Notes: generated by a model from the letters alone, not told the origin. A DNA stretch of 48,662 nucleotides from Hymenobacter rigui (GCF_003944715.1 NZ_RWIT01000024.1:1-48662), one strand, 5' to 3'; shown: positions 32,722 to 40,392, counted from the first letter of the stretch. Numbers and translations: made by a program.

Positions 32722-33901
32722 CGTTGAACGAGCCGTGAATCCGCAGCTGGTTGCTGAAGATTTTGATGAAGCCTTTCGCGTCGCGCGAGTCCCAGGCGTT
32801 GTTTTCCTCGCCGTAGGTAGCCACCTTCGACTGCATCATATCAAACGGCGACTCCACGCCCAGCAGCTCAAACTGGTAGGGCTTCAGCGTCACGTACACC
32901 GTGCCCGACACCCGCTCCTGCGACGATTCCAGGAACGCCTCCATGTCGCGCATCACCGGGTCGAGGTACTGCGCTTCGTGCAGCAGCGTGCCGTACCAGT
33001 TGGCGATGTAATCCTTGTGCAGCAGCTGCCAGCGGCTGGACGTGTGCTTTTCCAGCAAATGGTGGCCTTTGATGAGGATCAGTGGCGCGGGTGCCTCGAA
33101 GCCCACGCGGCCCTTGATACCCAGAATCGTGTCGCCCACGTGGGTGTCGCGGCCGATGGCATACTGGCCGGCCAGCTCGTTGAGGGCCACAATCAGGTCC
33201 ACGGGCTTCATAGCTTCGCCATTCAGCGCTACCGGCTCGCCTTTCTCGAAGGTGATGCTGATTTCCTGCGGTTCGTGCTGGCTCAGCTGCGTCGGCCAGG
33301 CCGACTCGGGCAGCCCCTGGCGGGAGGTCAGGGTTTCCACGCCGCCCACGCTAGTGCCCCAGATGCCCTTGTTGATGGAGTATTTGGCTTTTTCCCAGCT
33401 CATCTCCACGCCATTGGCTTGCAGATATTCGATTTCCTGCTGGCGCGAGAGGCCCAGGTCGCGGATGGGCGTGATGATTTCGGTGTCGGGCGAAATCACC
33501 GAGAAGGCCACATCGAAGCGCACCTGGTCGTTGCCGGCGCCGGTGCTGCCATGGGCAATGTAGTCGGCCTTGTTCTCGCGGGCGTACTCGGCCAGCGCTA
33601 GGCTCTGGAACATGCGTTCGGCACTCACGCTCAGCGGGTAGGTGTCGTTTTTGAGCACGTTGCCGGCCAACAGGTAGCGCAGGCACTGCTGGTAGAACCG
33701 CTCGGTCACGTCAATCACCTCGTGGCGCGTGGAGCCCATTTCGTAGGCGCGCTGCTCGATGCCGGCCAGCTCCTCCTGGGAGAAACCGCCCGAGTTAACA
33801 ATCACCGTGTGGACTTCCAGACCCAACTCGCGGGTCAGGTACACCACGCAATAGGACGTATCCAAGCCGCCGCTATAGGCGAGAACTACCTTTTTTTTCA
33901 T
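32711..33901 (-). CDS. argG: Argininosuccinate synthase
   Basis: A 396-residue enzyme that joins citrulline and aspartate using ATP. The ATP-binding PP-loop is AYSGGLDTSYC (8-18), and IAHGSTGAGNDQVRFD carries the conserved ATP/substrate contact region. The sequence shows no frameshift or gap and has the family length. It overlaps argC by 11 bases and lies 198 bases downstream of the GNAT gene; that gap holds three arms of the dispersed repeat. Confidence 0.96.
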   Translation of the reverse strand: MKKKVVLAYSGGLDTSYCVVYLTRELGLEVHTVIVNSGGFSQEELAGIEQRAYEMGSTRHEVIDVTERFYQQCLRYLLAGNVLKNDTYPLSVSAERMFQSLALAEYARENKADYIAHGSTGAGNDQVRFDVAFSVISPDTEIITPIRDLGLSRQQEIEYLQANGVEMSWEKAKYSINKGIWGTSVGGVETLTSRQGLPESAWPTQLSQHEPQEISITFEKGEPVALNGEAMKPVDLIVALNELAGQYAIGRDTHVGDTILGIKGRVGFEAPAPLILIKGHHLLEKHTSSRWQLLHKDYIANWYGTLLHEAQYLDPVMRDMEAFLESSQERVSGTVYVTLKPYQFELLGVESPFDMMQSKVATYGEENNAWDSRDAKGFIKIFSNQLRIHGSFNDEN

Positions 33902-33920
33902 TGAGTGCTGAAGATTATGA

Positions 33921-34087
33921 GAACGTCATGCTGAGCTTGCCGAAGCATCTCGCGTGCTGATGTTGTTGGAAAAAGAACGTCATGCTGAGCGAAGCCGGAG
34001 GCGTAGTCGAAGCATCTCTACCTCTGGCTAACTCAATCGTGAGCACGAAGCGGTAGAGATGCTTCGGCAAGCTCAGCATGACGTTCT
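33921..34087. repeat. Dispersed palindromic repeat, copy 3 (three arms)
   Basis: Two direct arms (33921-33952 and 33973-34023) and one inverted arm (34052-34087), all sharing GTCATGCTGAGC and GAAGCATCTC. This places a long hairpin between argG and the GNAT gene. Confidence 0.85.
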
Positions 34088-34099
34088 GGTGACTACCGA

Positions 34100-34669
34100 T
34101 TACTGCTTCTGCTCCAGAATTTCAATGGACTGCTGCGTGAAGCTGTCGTCCAGCGTATCGTACACCATACCGGTGCAGAGGCACATTTTGCGCTGGTTTT
34201 CCATCAGGATGCCGTAGTTTTTGCAGCTGGAGCAGCCCTTCCAGAAGTCGTCCGACTGCGTAAGCTCGGGGAAGGTCACGGGGCGGTAACCCAGCTCGTT
34301 GTTGATCTTCATCACAGCCGCCGAGGTGGTGATACCGAAGATCTTAGCCGCCGGGTACTTGGTGCGCGACAGCTCAAACACGCGGTGCTTGATGGCGCGG
34401 CCCAGGCCCTCTTTGCGCAGCTCGGTGTTCACAATCAGTCCCGAGTTCACCACGAATTTCGCGTCCTCGAAGGTTTCGATGTAGCAGAAACCCGCCAGCT
34501 GGTCATCAACGAAGGCGATGATCGAGTCACCCTTTTCCATCTTCTTAATCAGATAGTTAGGGTCACGCTTGGCAATGCCGACACCGCGGGTTTTGGCGGA
34601 TTCGGCATACCATTGACAGAGGGTTTCCACATACTGCGCATCGGCAGCATTGGCGACTCGTAAAATCAT
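34100..34669 (-). CDS. GNAT N-acyltransferase, candidate N-acetyl/succinyl-glutamate synthase
   Basis: A 189-residue GNAT enzyme. It opens MILRVANAADAQYV, has the acyl-CoA loop around KEGLGRAIKHRVFEL (87-100), and has a C-terminal tail carrying four cysteines, C146-x2-C149 and C163-x-C165. This tail (FWKGCSSCKN...MCLCTGMVYD) is shared, in my recollection, by the Bacteroidota protein BT3761, proposed to be an N-succinylglutamate synthase. It is adjacent to argG and divergent from argB, and no other argA is present, which supports a role in the first step. The frame starts earlier at 34723, but 34669 fits better. Confidence 0.8.
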   Translation of the reverse strand: MILRVANAADAQYVETLCQWYAESAKTRGVGIAKRDPNYLIKKMEKGDSIIAFVDDQLAGFCYIETFEDAKFVVNSGLIVNTELRKEGLGRAIKHRVFELSRTKYPAAKIFGITTSAAVMKINNELGYRPVTFPELTQSDDFWKGCSSCKNYGILMENQRKMCLCTGMVYDTLDDSFTQQSIEILEQKQ

Positions 34670-34963
34670 GGTCAGGACTCGGTTAGTGGCCGATGTTATA
34701 CGGCTACAGACTCGGAAAGACAAAAAAGGAAGGGAGCAGGCGAGGCTGCGCGGGCTCCGGCGGTGGAGCCGGAAGCATCAGAAACCCGAAAGCGAGGTGG
34801 GCACGTGGGGCCGGGAAGTGGGGCGTTCCGGCTGGGGGCCGGAAGAAGTCGCACTGGAAATTACACTCGGACTACGGTCGGTTGATTCGTGGATGGTCTC
34901 TTGGGGTGGGCTCCGGAGGGAGGACCCGGCGTCGGTTCGCGGTAGAGGCGGAACCCGGACGTA

Positions 34964-35032
34964 CTATTGCAGCCAGCGGTTAAGCTGGCATGATTCGCAC
35001 GACCAGCCTAGGTCGTCGCAGAAGCGCAATAG
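34964..35032. ncRNA. Candidate structured RNA element (three-way junction)
   Basis: CTATTGC (34964-34970) pairs with GCAATAG (35026-35032). Inside it, GCCAGC/GCTGGC (34972-34989) and ACGACC/GGTCGT (34999-35016) form two further hairpins, giving a closed three-way junction. It is next to a 9-base stem (34930-34961, CGTC/GGTTC with GAACC/GACG). I know no RNA family matching it: it lacks the RNase P, tmRNA, SRP and cobalamin riboswitch landmarks. Strand is unknown because inverted repeats look alike on both. Confidence 0.35.
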
Positions 35033-35083
35033 AAGAGAGTTGAATCATGACGGGTGCCGCAGGGCGGCTGGGGAGTGTTTTCA

Positions 35084-35104
35084 CGGTTTAAATCGTTTAA
35101 ACCG
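35084..35104. promoter_or_regulatory. Perfect palindrome, possible operator of the divergent arginine arms
   Basis: CGGTTTAAA and TTTAAACCG form a 9-base inverted repeat with TCG between. AAATCGTT occurs at 35090-35097 and again at 35107-35114. The symmetry suits a dimeric repressor. It is not the E. coli-type ARG box. The argB start is 164 bases away. Confidence 0.4.
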
Positions 35105-35267
35105 CTAAATCGTTGCAAAACTAGAGGATTTTTTTTGGAAACTTTGCCGCTCCGGGAGCAAAATAAATTTCTTAACAGTGAGGCCGCCCGGTTGCGGCCG
35201 GGGCCCGATGAGCCTCATTTTGGCAGCGTACGGCACGCAATGCCGCATTTCTCCCTACTTGCATCCT

Positions 35268-36050
35268 ATGAGCGAAGGCCTGAAAATTTTTAAAATCGGG
35301 GGCGGCATTATTGATGATGACGCCCAGCTGCAGCGGTTTCTGCGGGAGCTGGCGCAAGTGCCGGGCCGCAAGGTGCTGGTCCACGGCGGCGGCAAAGGCG
35401 CCAGCCAGATGCTGCGCGACCTGGGCCAGGAACCCCAGATGGTGCAGGGCCGCCGCATCACCGACGCGGCCACCCTCGACATCGTAACCATGTTCTACGC
35501 CGGCAAAACCAACAAGCAGGTGGTGGCCGGCCTGCAGGCCGCGGGCGTGCAGGCGCTGGGCCTCTCCGGCGCCGACGGCAACGCCATCCGGGCCGTGCGG
35601 CGGCCGGTGCGCGACATCGACTACGGCTTCGTGGGCGACCTGCCGGCCGATGCCGTGAACGTGCCCCTGCTGCGCCAGCTGCTGGAAACCGGCCTGCTAC
35701 CCGTGTTCTGCGCCATCACCCACGACGGCACGGGCCAGCTGCTCAACACCAATGCCGATACCATTGCCAGCGTGCTGGCCTGCGCCCTTGCCCCGCACTA
35801 CGCCGTGGAGCTGCACTACTGCTTCGAGAAGGACGGCGTACTACGCGACGTGGCCGACGACGCCTCGGTGATTCCGCAGATAACTGCCGCCGAATACCAG
35901 CAGCTGAAGGCCGCGGGCATCATTGCGGCCGGCATGGTGCCCAAGCTGGATAACGCCTTTGCCGCCCTGGAAGCCGGCGTGGAGCGGGTGGTTATCGAGC
36001 ACGCCCTGCGCATCAACGAGCCCGTAAGAACCGTGCTATGCCGGAGCTAA
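35268..36050 (+). CDS. argB: N-acylglutamate kinase
   Basis: A 260-residue amino-acid kinase that phosphorylates N-acylglutamate. It has the N-terminal FKIGGGII strand, the HGGGKGASQML phosphate loop, LSGADGNAIRAVRRP, and the C-terminal GMVPKLDNAFAAL. Length is that of the short, arginine-insensitive type, with no N-terminal extension for feedback inhibition; that is a family inference. The open frame begins at 35178, but MSEGLKIF at 35268 is the fitting start. The next gene, argE', overlaps its end by 13 bases. Confidence 0.93.
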   Translation: MSEGLKIFKIGGGIIDDDAQLQRFLRELAQVPGRKVLVHGGGKGASQMLRDLGQEPQMVQGRRITDAATLDIVTMFYAGKTNKQVVAGLQAAGVQALGLSGADGNAIRAVRRPVRDIDYGFVGDLPADAVNVPLLRQLLETGLLPVFCAITHDGTGQLLNTNADTIASVLACALAPHYAVELHYCFEKDGVLRDVADDASVIPQITAAEYQQLKAAGIIAAGMVPKLDNAFAALEAGVERVVIEHALRINEPVRTVLCRS

Positions 36051-37105
36051 CCGCCCTTACTGACGCCGCCATTGAGCTGCTGATTCAACTGGTGCAGACG
36101 CCCTCCTTCTCGCGGGAAGAAGACCAGACGGCCGAGCTGATTTTCCGGTTTCTGGCGTTCCGCGGGGCGCGCCCCCAGCGCGACGCCAACAACGTGTGGG
36201 CCGTTTCGAAGCACTTCAACCCCAGCAAACCAACCATCCTGCTCAACTCCCACCACGATACAGTGAAGCCCGGCACATCCTGGACCGCCGACCCGTTCGG
36301 GGCCGCAGTGGAAGGCGACCGGCTGACCGGCTTGGGCAGCAACGACGCGGGGGCTTCGGCGGTAAGTCTGCTGGCCACGTTCCTCTACTTTCACGAGCAG
36401 GAGAATCTGCCCTACAACCTCATCTGCGCCATTACGGCCGAGGAGGAGGTATCGGGCGCGAACGGCATCCGCCGGCTGCTGCCGCTACTGCCCCGGATTG
36501 ACCTAGGCATCGTGGGCGAACCAACCCAGATGGACCTTGCCGTGGCCGAAAAAGGCTTGGTGGTGCTCGACTGCGTGGCCCACGGCCGCACCGGCCACGC
36601 CGCCCGCGAGGAAGGCGAAAACGCCCTCTACAAAGCCCTCGACGACGTGCAGCGTTTGCGCGACTACCAGTTCGAGCGGGTGTCGGAGTTGCTGGGCCCA
36701 GTGAAGCTGACCGTAACGCAGCTGCAGGCCGGCACCCAGCACAACGTGGTGCCTGACCGCTGCACTTTCGTGGCCGACGTGCGCACCAACGAGCTGTATA
36801 CCAACCCCGAAGTGGTAGAACTCGTGCGGGGCCTCATCGGGGCTGAGGTGACGCCCCGATCTACCCACCTCAACTCCTCGCGCATCCCGCTCACGCACCC
36901 GCTGGTGCAGCGCGGCGTGGCGCTGGGCCGCCGTACCTTCGGCTCCGTCACCCTCTCCGACCAGTCGATGATGACCTTCATCACCGTCAAAATCGGCCCC
37001 GGCGACTCGGCCCGCTCCCACACCCCCGACGAGTACATCCTGCTCAGCGAAATCCGCGCCGGCGTGCAGGGCTACGTGGAGCTGCTGGACGGGCTGGAGC
37101 TGTAA
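36038..37105 (+). CDS. argE': M20-family N-acylcitrulline/ornithine deacylase
   Basis: A 355-residue zinc amidohydrolase of the ArgE/DapE/CPG2 group. Metal and catalytic residues are visible: His72 and Asp74 (SHHDTV), Asp103 (SNDAG), Glu135-Glu136 (TAEEEVSG), and His340 near SHTPDEY. In this pathway it would remove the acyl group from N-acylcitrulline, as proposed for related Bacteroides enzymes; acyl specificity is not readable here. Its start overlaps argB by 13 bases, so the two are co-translated. The argH gene follows after 193 bases containing a palindromic repeat. Confidence 0.9.
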   Translation: MPELTALTDAAIELLIQLVQTPSFSREEDQTAELIFRFLAFRGARPQRDANNVWAVSKHFNPSKPTILLNSHHDTVKPGTSWTADPFGAAVEGDRLTGLGSNDAGASAVSLLATFLYFHEQENLPYNLICAITAEEEVSGANGIRRLLPLLPRIDLGIVGEPTQMDLAVAEKGLVVLDCVAHGRTGHAAREEGENALYKALDDVQRLRDYQFERVSELLGPVKLTVTQLQAGTQHNVVPDRCTFVADVRTNELYTNPEVVELVRGLIGAEVTPRSTHLNSSRIPLTHPLVQRGVALGRRTFGSVTLSDQSMMTFITVKIGPGDSARSHTPDEYILLSEIRAGVQGYVELLDGLEL

Positions 37106-37122
37106 GAATATTGCCGATAAAA

Positions 37123-37221
37123 GAACGTCATGCTGAGCTTGCCGAAGCATCTCTACCGCTTCGTTGCAATGCCAACTCAACGAAGCAGTAGAGATGCTTC
37201 GGCAAGCTCAGCATGACGTTC
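37123..37221. repeat. Dispersed palindromic repeat, copy 4 (best preserved)
   Basis: Arms of 41 bases at 37123-37163 and 37181-37221 are inverted and differ at one position, with a 17-base loop. It begins with GAACGTCATGCTGAGC and ends with its inverse. It lies between argE' and argH and would fold into a strong hairpin in RNA. Confidence 0.95.
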
Positions 37222-37298
37222 CAACGTCCATCAACCACCCCTAGCCCCTGCTTTCCAAGGAGGGGAACTAGCTTTTTAGCTTTTAGCACCACCACACC

Positions 37299-38597
37299 AT
37301 GAAAATCTGGGATAAAGGCATTGCCGTTGACAAGAAAATCGAACAGTTCACCGTCGGGCGTGACCGGGAGCTGGATATGTACCTGGCGCAGTTCGACGTG
37401 CAGGCCTCCCGGGCCCAGGCCAACATGCTGGCCGGGGCGGGGCTGATTTCCGCGGCGGAAAACCAGCAGCTGCAGCAGGGCCTGCAGGAGCTGGCCGCCC
37501 AGCTGGAAGCCGGCACGTTTACCATCGGTGAGGACTTCGAGGACGTGCACTCCAAAATCGAAGCGTACCTGACCGAGCACTACGGCGACGCGGGCAAGAA
37601 AATTCACACCGCCCGCTCCCGCAACGACCAGGTGCTGACCGCCATTCAGCTGTTCCTGAAAGACTACACCCGGCGCGCGGCGGCCAAAACGATGGAGCTG
37701 GTGGAGGTGCTGCTGCAAAAGGCGGAAGTCCACAAAACCGACCTGATGCCCGGCTACACCCACTTTCAGGCGGCTATGCCCAGCTCGTTCGGGCTGTGGT
37801 TTTCGGCCTACGCCGAGCACCTGTTGCTGGACCTGGCCCTGTTTGAGGCGGCCCACACCGTGGCCGACCAGAACCCGCTGGGCTCGGGCGCGGGCTTCGG
37901 CAGCTCCTTCCCCATCGACCGGCTGCAGACCACGCAGGAAATGGGTTTCAACAACCTGGCCGTGAGCAGCGTGGGGGCCCAGATGCTGCGCGGTAAAACC
38001 GAGAAAACCGTGGCCTTTGCCCTAGCCGGCATGGCCGCCACCCTAGCCAAAATGAGCTACGACTTAGTGCTCTACAACGGGCAGGACATGGCCTTCGTGG
38101 AGCTGCCCAAGGAGTTCACTACCGGCAGCAGCATTATGCCCCACAAAAAGAACCCCGACGTGTTTGAGCTGATCCGGGCCCGCTGCAACGCCTTGCAGGC
38201 CCTACCCAACACACTCATGCTGGCCACCGGTAACCTGCCCAGCGGCTACCACCGCGACTTCCAGATTCTGAAGGAAATCCTGTTCGAGCCGATGACGCAG
38301 TTTCTCGACATCCTCGACATCGTGCTGTTTGCCCTGCCCCAACTGCGCATTAAGCCCGACCTGCTCAACCAGCCCAAGTACGACGCCGTGTTTACGGTGG
38401 AGAACATCAACCAGCTGATTCAGACCGGCACGCCCTTCCGCACCGCCTACAAGCAGGTGGGCCTAGCCGTGGAAGACGGCTCGTACGTGCCACACAAGCA
38501 ATTCCAGACCACCCACCTCGGCAGCGTGCACAACCTCGGGCTAGAGGAAATCCGAGCAAAAGTGGCGCGGTTCCGGCAGGGCAGCCGGCTGATGTAG
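37299..38597 (+). CDS. argH: Argininosuccinate lyase
   Basis: A 432-residue fumarase-superfamily lyase that yields arginine and fumarate. The signature loop SSIMPHKKNPDVFELIRAR holds the catalytic Ser (SSIM; Ser277-Ser278), and other family landmarks are GEDFEDVHSKIE, HTARSRNDQV and GYTHFQAAMPSSFG. Length is a little under the usual 450-460, but no segment is obviously missing. It is the last gene of the plus-strand arm and is followed by a hairpin at 38633-38667. Confidence 0.95.
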   Translation: MKIWDKGIAVDKKIEQFTVGRDRELDMYLAQFDVQASRAQANMLAGAGLISAAENQQLQQGLQELAAQLEAGTFTIGEDFEDVHSKIEAYLTEHYGDAGKKIHTARSRNDQVLTAIQLFLKDYTRRAAAKTMELVEVLLQKAEVHKTDLMPGYTHFQAAMPSSFGLWFSAYAEHLLLDLALFEAAHTVADQNPLGSGAGFGSSFPIDRLQTTQEMGFNNLAVSSVGAQMLRGKTEKTVAFALAGMAATLAKMSYDLVLYNGQDMAFVELPKEFTTGSSIMPHKKNPDVFELIRARCNALQALPNTLMLATGNLPSGYHRDFQILKEILFEPMTQFLDILDIVLFALPQLRIKPDLLNQPKYDAVFTVENINQLIQTGTPFRTAYKQVGLAVEDGSYVPHKQFQTTHLGSVHNLGLEEIRAKVARFRQGSRLM

Positions 38598-38632
38598 CGC
38601 CGATTACCTGTCTTCAGGACTCAATATCAGCA

Positions 38633-38667
38633 CAGACCGCACCTCCGTATTATGGTGGTGCGGTCTG
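38633..38667 (+). terminator. Terminator of argH
   Basis: CAGACCGCACC at 38633-38643 pairs with GGTGCGGTCTG at 38657-38667, with a 13-base loop, 35 bases after the stop. The T run is weak. Confidence 0.7.
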
Positions 38668-38801
38668 TTGCGTATAGTCACTGCCAAGGCAGTTATAAGC
38701 GTGATTTCCCTGACCAGATTCGCTATATAGTAAATGACAAAATTATATACAATACGTGCAAACCCCTGATATAAAGGCTATTGAACATAAACATTAACAT
38801 G

Positions 38802-38843
38802 GTGAGTGATTACTCACGAAAAAAAGTAAGCTAATACTTACTT
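38802..38843. promoter_or_regulatory. Two adjacent palindromes, possible TetR operators
   Basis: GTGAGT/ACTCAC (38802-38817, centre GATT) and AAGTAAG/CTTACTT (38824-38830, 38837-38843) are inverted repeats in an AT-rich segment. They lie 365 bases before the TetR start. TetR operators are typically symmetric 14-20 base sites of this sort, but the gene they would control is unclear. Confidence 0.45.
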
Positions 38844-39018
38844 GTTTCAGAATCCTTGCGTAATATTGTCCCACTAACGGTAGCGAATCCCACTAGCTGC
38901 TGCTTAGCAATTCCCACGCTCTGTTAATCCGGCTGTACTCCCACCCTCAGCCGGCCTTTCCGAAAAATCGCGCGAGTCTGCCCCCGGCTCCTCGCCAGCT
39001 GATCTTCGGAAACCACGT

Positions 39019-39053
39019 AGCCGGCCGATTCGGAACCTCCGAGTCGGCCGGCT
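39019..39053. terminator. Long GC-rich hairpin upstream of the TetR gene
   Basis: AGCCGGCCGATTCGG pairs with CCGAGTCGGCCGGCT at 14 of 15 positions with a 5-base loop. TCTGTTT follows on the plus strand. It could be a terminator for a transcript entering from the left, or part of a structured leader. Confidence 0.4.
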
Positions 39054-39207
39054 TCTGTTTAGCCGCTTGCTGAGCAGTTTTACGAATCCCACTGGTTTTT
39101 TGAAAAAAAACGCGTTTTTAGCGAATAGAGCCCGAACTTGCGCCTTCAATCGGCCTTCAGGCACCATCCGCTTCTGTCTCCCTTCGCCGCGCTAAACCAA
39201 CCGCTAC

Positions 39208-39744
39208 ATGACAAACCGCAAACAGCACATTGCCGACATAGCATTGCAGCTATTTGGGGACAAGGGCTTCGAAAATACATCTACCCAGCTGATTGCCAAA
39301 GCCGCCGGAGTATCCGAAGCCCTTATTTTCAAGCACTTCGGCTCCAAAGACCAGTTACTGGAATTCGTAATCCGGAACGGCTATAAGCGCATTATTGAAG
39401 ATAACCGGGGCGGACTGGCCGAGCCTGATCCGCTGGCGTTTATCTATAGCGTGATTGAACTGCCGTTTAAGCTGGTGCAGGCTGAACCGCACTTCTGGAA
39501 GCTACAGTACCGCTTGGCCGACTCCGAAATGGCCCGGCAGCAGCACGAGCGGTTCATGAAGCCGGTACCGGCACTGCTGCGTGAGGCTTTCAAGAAGCTG
39601 GGTTATGCTGACCCTGACAAGGAAACTGAATTGCTGTTGCTGCTGGTAGAGGCGCTCTGGAAACAGGAAGCCACCAAAACCGATGATGCGCATGGCCAGG
39701 GCATGCTGGATTTCATCAAGCAGAAGTACGCTCGTCAGGAGTAG
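39208..39744 (+). CDS. TetR-family transcriptional regulator
   Basis: A 178-residue repressor-type protein. The N-terminal HTH is evident: HIADIALQLFGDKGFENTSTQLIAKAAGVSEALIFKHFGSKDQLL (about residues 6-50). The C-terminal ligand domain is helical, with LLREAFKKLGYADPDKETELLLLLVEALWK. The ligand is unknown. It is preceded by a 610-base noncoding stretch with palindromes at 38802-38843 that may be its operators. No regulated neighbour transporter or enzyme is evident. Confidence 0.9.
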   Translation: MTNRKQHIADIALQLFGDKGFENTSTQLIAKAAGVSEALIFKHFGSKDQLLEFVIRNGYKRIIEDNRGGLAEPDPLAFIYSVIELPFKLVQAEPHFWKLQYRLADSEMARQQHERFMKPVPALLREAFKKLGYADPDKETELLLLLVEALWKQEATKTDDAHGQGMLDFIKQKYARQE

Positions 39745-39751
39745 TAGTAGC

Positions 39752-39949
39752 TCAGGGTTGTTGGCGGGAACGGTAATTGCGCCGAAACTGCACTACCAGA
39801 ATTACTAGTGCGCTGCTTTGCAGAACCGTCCCGGTTACCAGTAGCACTGAGCCACCCGTCCAGTGCTGAATACGGAACAGGCTGCCCAGCAGAATCAGCC
39901 CAAAGCCCAAGATAAAGACACTCACGGCCAGCCATAACGCAGTTTTCAT
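39752..39949 (-). CDS. GldL-like mini membrane protein
   Basis: A 65-residue protein with two transmembrane helices (residues 3-23, WLAVSVFILGFGLILLGSL, and 29-51, GSVLLVTGTVLQSSALVILVV). Between them is FRIQHWTGGS, closely resembling the FKIQHWPGGS motif between the two helices of GldL, the inner-membrane motor of Bacteroidota gliding/type IX secretion. GldL is much longer; here only the helical hairpin is present, so the job is unknown. An upstream ATG at 40000 exists, but MKTALWL at 39949 is preferred. Confidence 0.6.
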   Translation of the reverse strand: MKTALWLAVSVFILGFGLILLGSLFRIQHWTGGSVLLVTGTVLQSSALVILVVQFRRNYRSRQQP

Positions 39950-39983
39950 ACAGTATATATTTACATCGGATAGCCTAAGATGC

Positions 39984-40024
39984 AAAAAAGACCGCCACAA
40001 CTCCGGGTTGTGGCGGTCTTTTTT
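39984..40024 (-). terminator. Terminator of the 76-residue membrane gene
   Basis: A 17-base perfect inverted repeat (AAAAAAGACCGCCACAA and its inverse) around CTCCGGG. On the minus strand it follows the gene at 40087 and runs into T6; on the plus strand it is symmetrical. Confidence 0.9.
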
Positions 40025-40086
40025 ATGGCCGGTTCGGATGGTGGCCAGATCAGCAGAAAGCTGCTGAAGAAGCCAAAAAATCGGCG

Positions 40087-40317
40087 TTAGTGCTGTGCAG
40101 GCTTATCCATCCGCCGGAAGAACTTCAGCAAAATCAGCAGTGGGGCCATTACCGTAATGAACAGCCCGAACAGCCGCACGAAAGTCATGGCATCAACCAG
40201 TGCCTTGCTGGTATTACCATAGAAATGCTCCAGCGTCCAGATAGTGGCGCCCATGTAGGCAGCCAGCCCGACGATGGTGCCCAGAAAGAGGGCGGTAAAA
40301 GAGGGAAGTTTGAACAT
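40087..40317 (-). CDS. Hypothetical small membrane protein
   Basis: A 76-residue protein with two transmembrane segments (about 6-26, FTALFLGTIVGLAAYMGATI, and 46-66, LFGLFITVMAPLLILLKF) and a short loop with LEHFYGNTSK. No family is recognised. The start is taken at MFKLPSF (40317), and an upstream ATG at 40368 is unlikely because it sits in the lpdA terminator. A TAnnTTTG box lies 29 bases upstream and a terminator follows, so it is likely a single-gene unit. Confidence 0.65.
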   Translation of the reverse strand: MFKLPSFTALFLGTIVGLAAYMGATIWTLEHFYGNTSKALVDAMTFVRLFGLFITVMAPLLILLKFFRRMDKPAQH

Positions 40318-40346
40318 AGCTGAAAGGGAATAGATTAGTAGATGAG

Positions 40347-40354
40347 CAAATATA
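40347..40354 (-). promoter_or_regulatory. Candidate -7 box for the 76-residue membrane gene
   Basis: The minus strand reads TATATTTG, a full TAnnTTTG match, 29 bases before the ATG at 40317. No good -33 TTTG is found, and the box lies beside the terminator stem at 40357. Confidence 0.4.
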
Positions 40355-40356
40355 GC

Positions 40357-40392
40357 AAACGCCCCCAACCACGTATGTAGTTGGGGGCGTTT
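40357..40392. terminator. Terminator of lpdA
   Basis: AAACGCCCCCAAC and GTTGGGGGCGTTT form a perfect 13-base stem with a 10-base loop. It lies 30 bases after the lpdA stop. Confidence 0.85.

Larger units (their letters stand above)
34670..35267. other. Noncoding, hairpin-dense divergent region of the arginine cluster
   Basis: No credible gene lies in this 598-base stretch. Open frames on the plus strand (34650-35108, 34693-34983) lack any family feature. Several inverted repeats occur: 34753-34770, 34826-34844, a stem at 34930-34961, a three-arm arrangement at 34964-35032 and a perfect 9-base palindrome at 35084-35104. It must contain the promoters of both arms and may carry a structured RNA. 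Confidence 0.7.
38598..39207. other. Noncoding 610-base stretch between argH and the TetR gene
   Basis: It holds the argH terminator (38633-38667), an AT-rich part with two palindromes (38802-38817, 38824-38843), and two larger hairpins (38929-38954, 39019-39053). The sequence CGAATCCCACT occurs at 38884 and again at 39083. The ORF 38904-39167 on the minus strand is low in evidence and not called. Confidence 0.6.

Noticed and set aside
34650..35108. Plus-strand ORF of 152 residues across the divergent region
   Set aside because: Arg/Gly-rich with no family feature, overlaps the GNAT gene start, and has no lead-in; the hairpins explain the sequence better.
37123..37221. CRISPR-like repeat interpretation of the palindrome copies
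   Set aside because: Copies are scattered singly with inverted arms, with no spacer array and no cas gene.
38904..39167. Minus-strand ORF of 87 residues
   Set aside because: Basic low-complexity product over two hairpins, with no recognisable domain.
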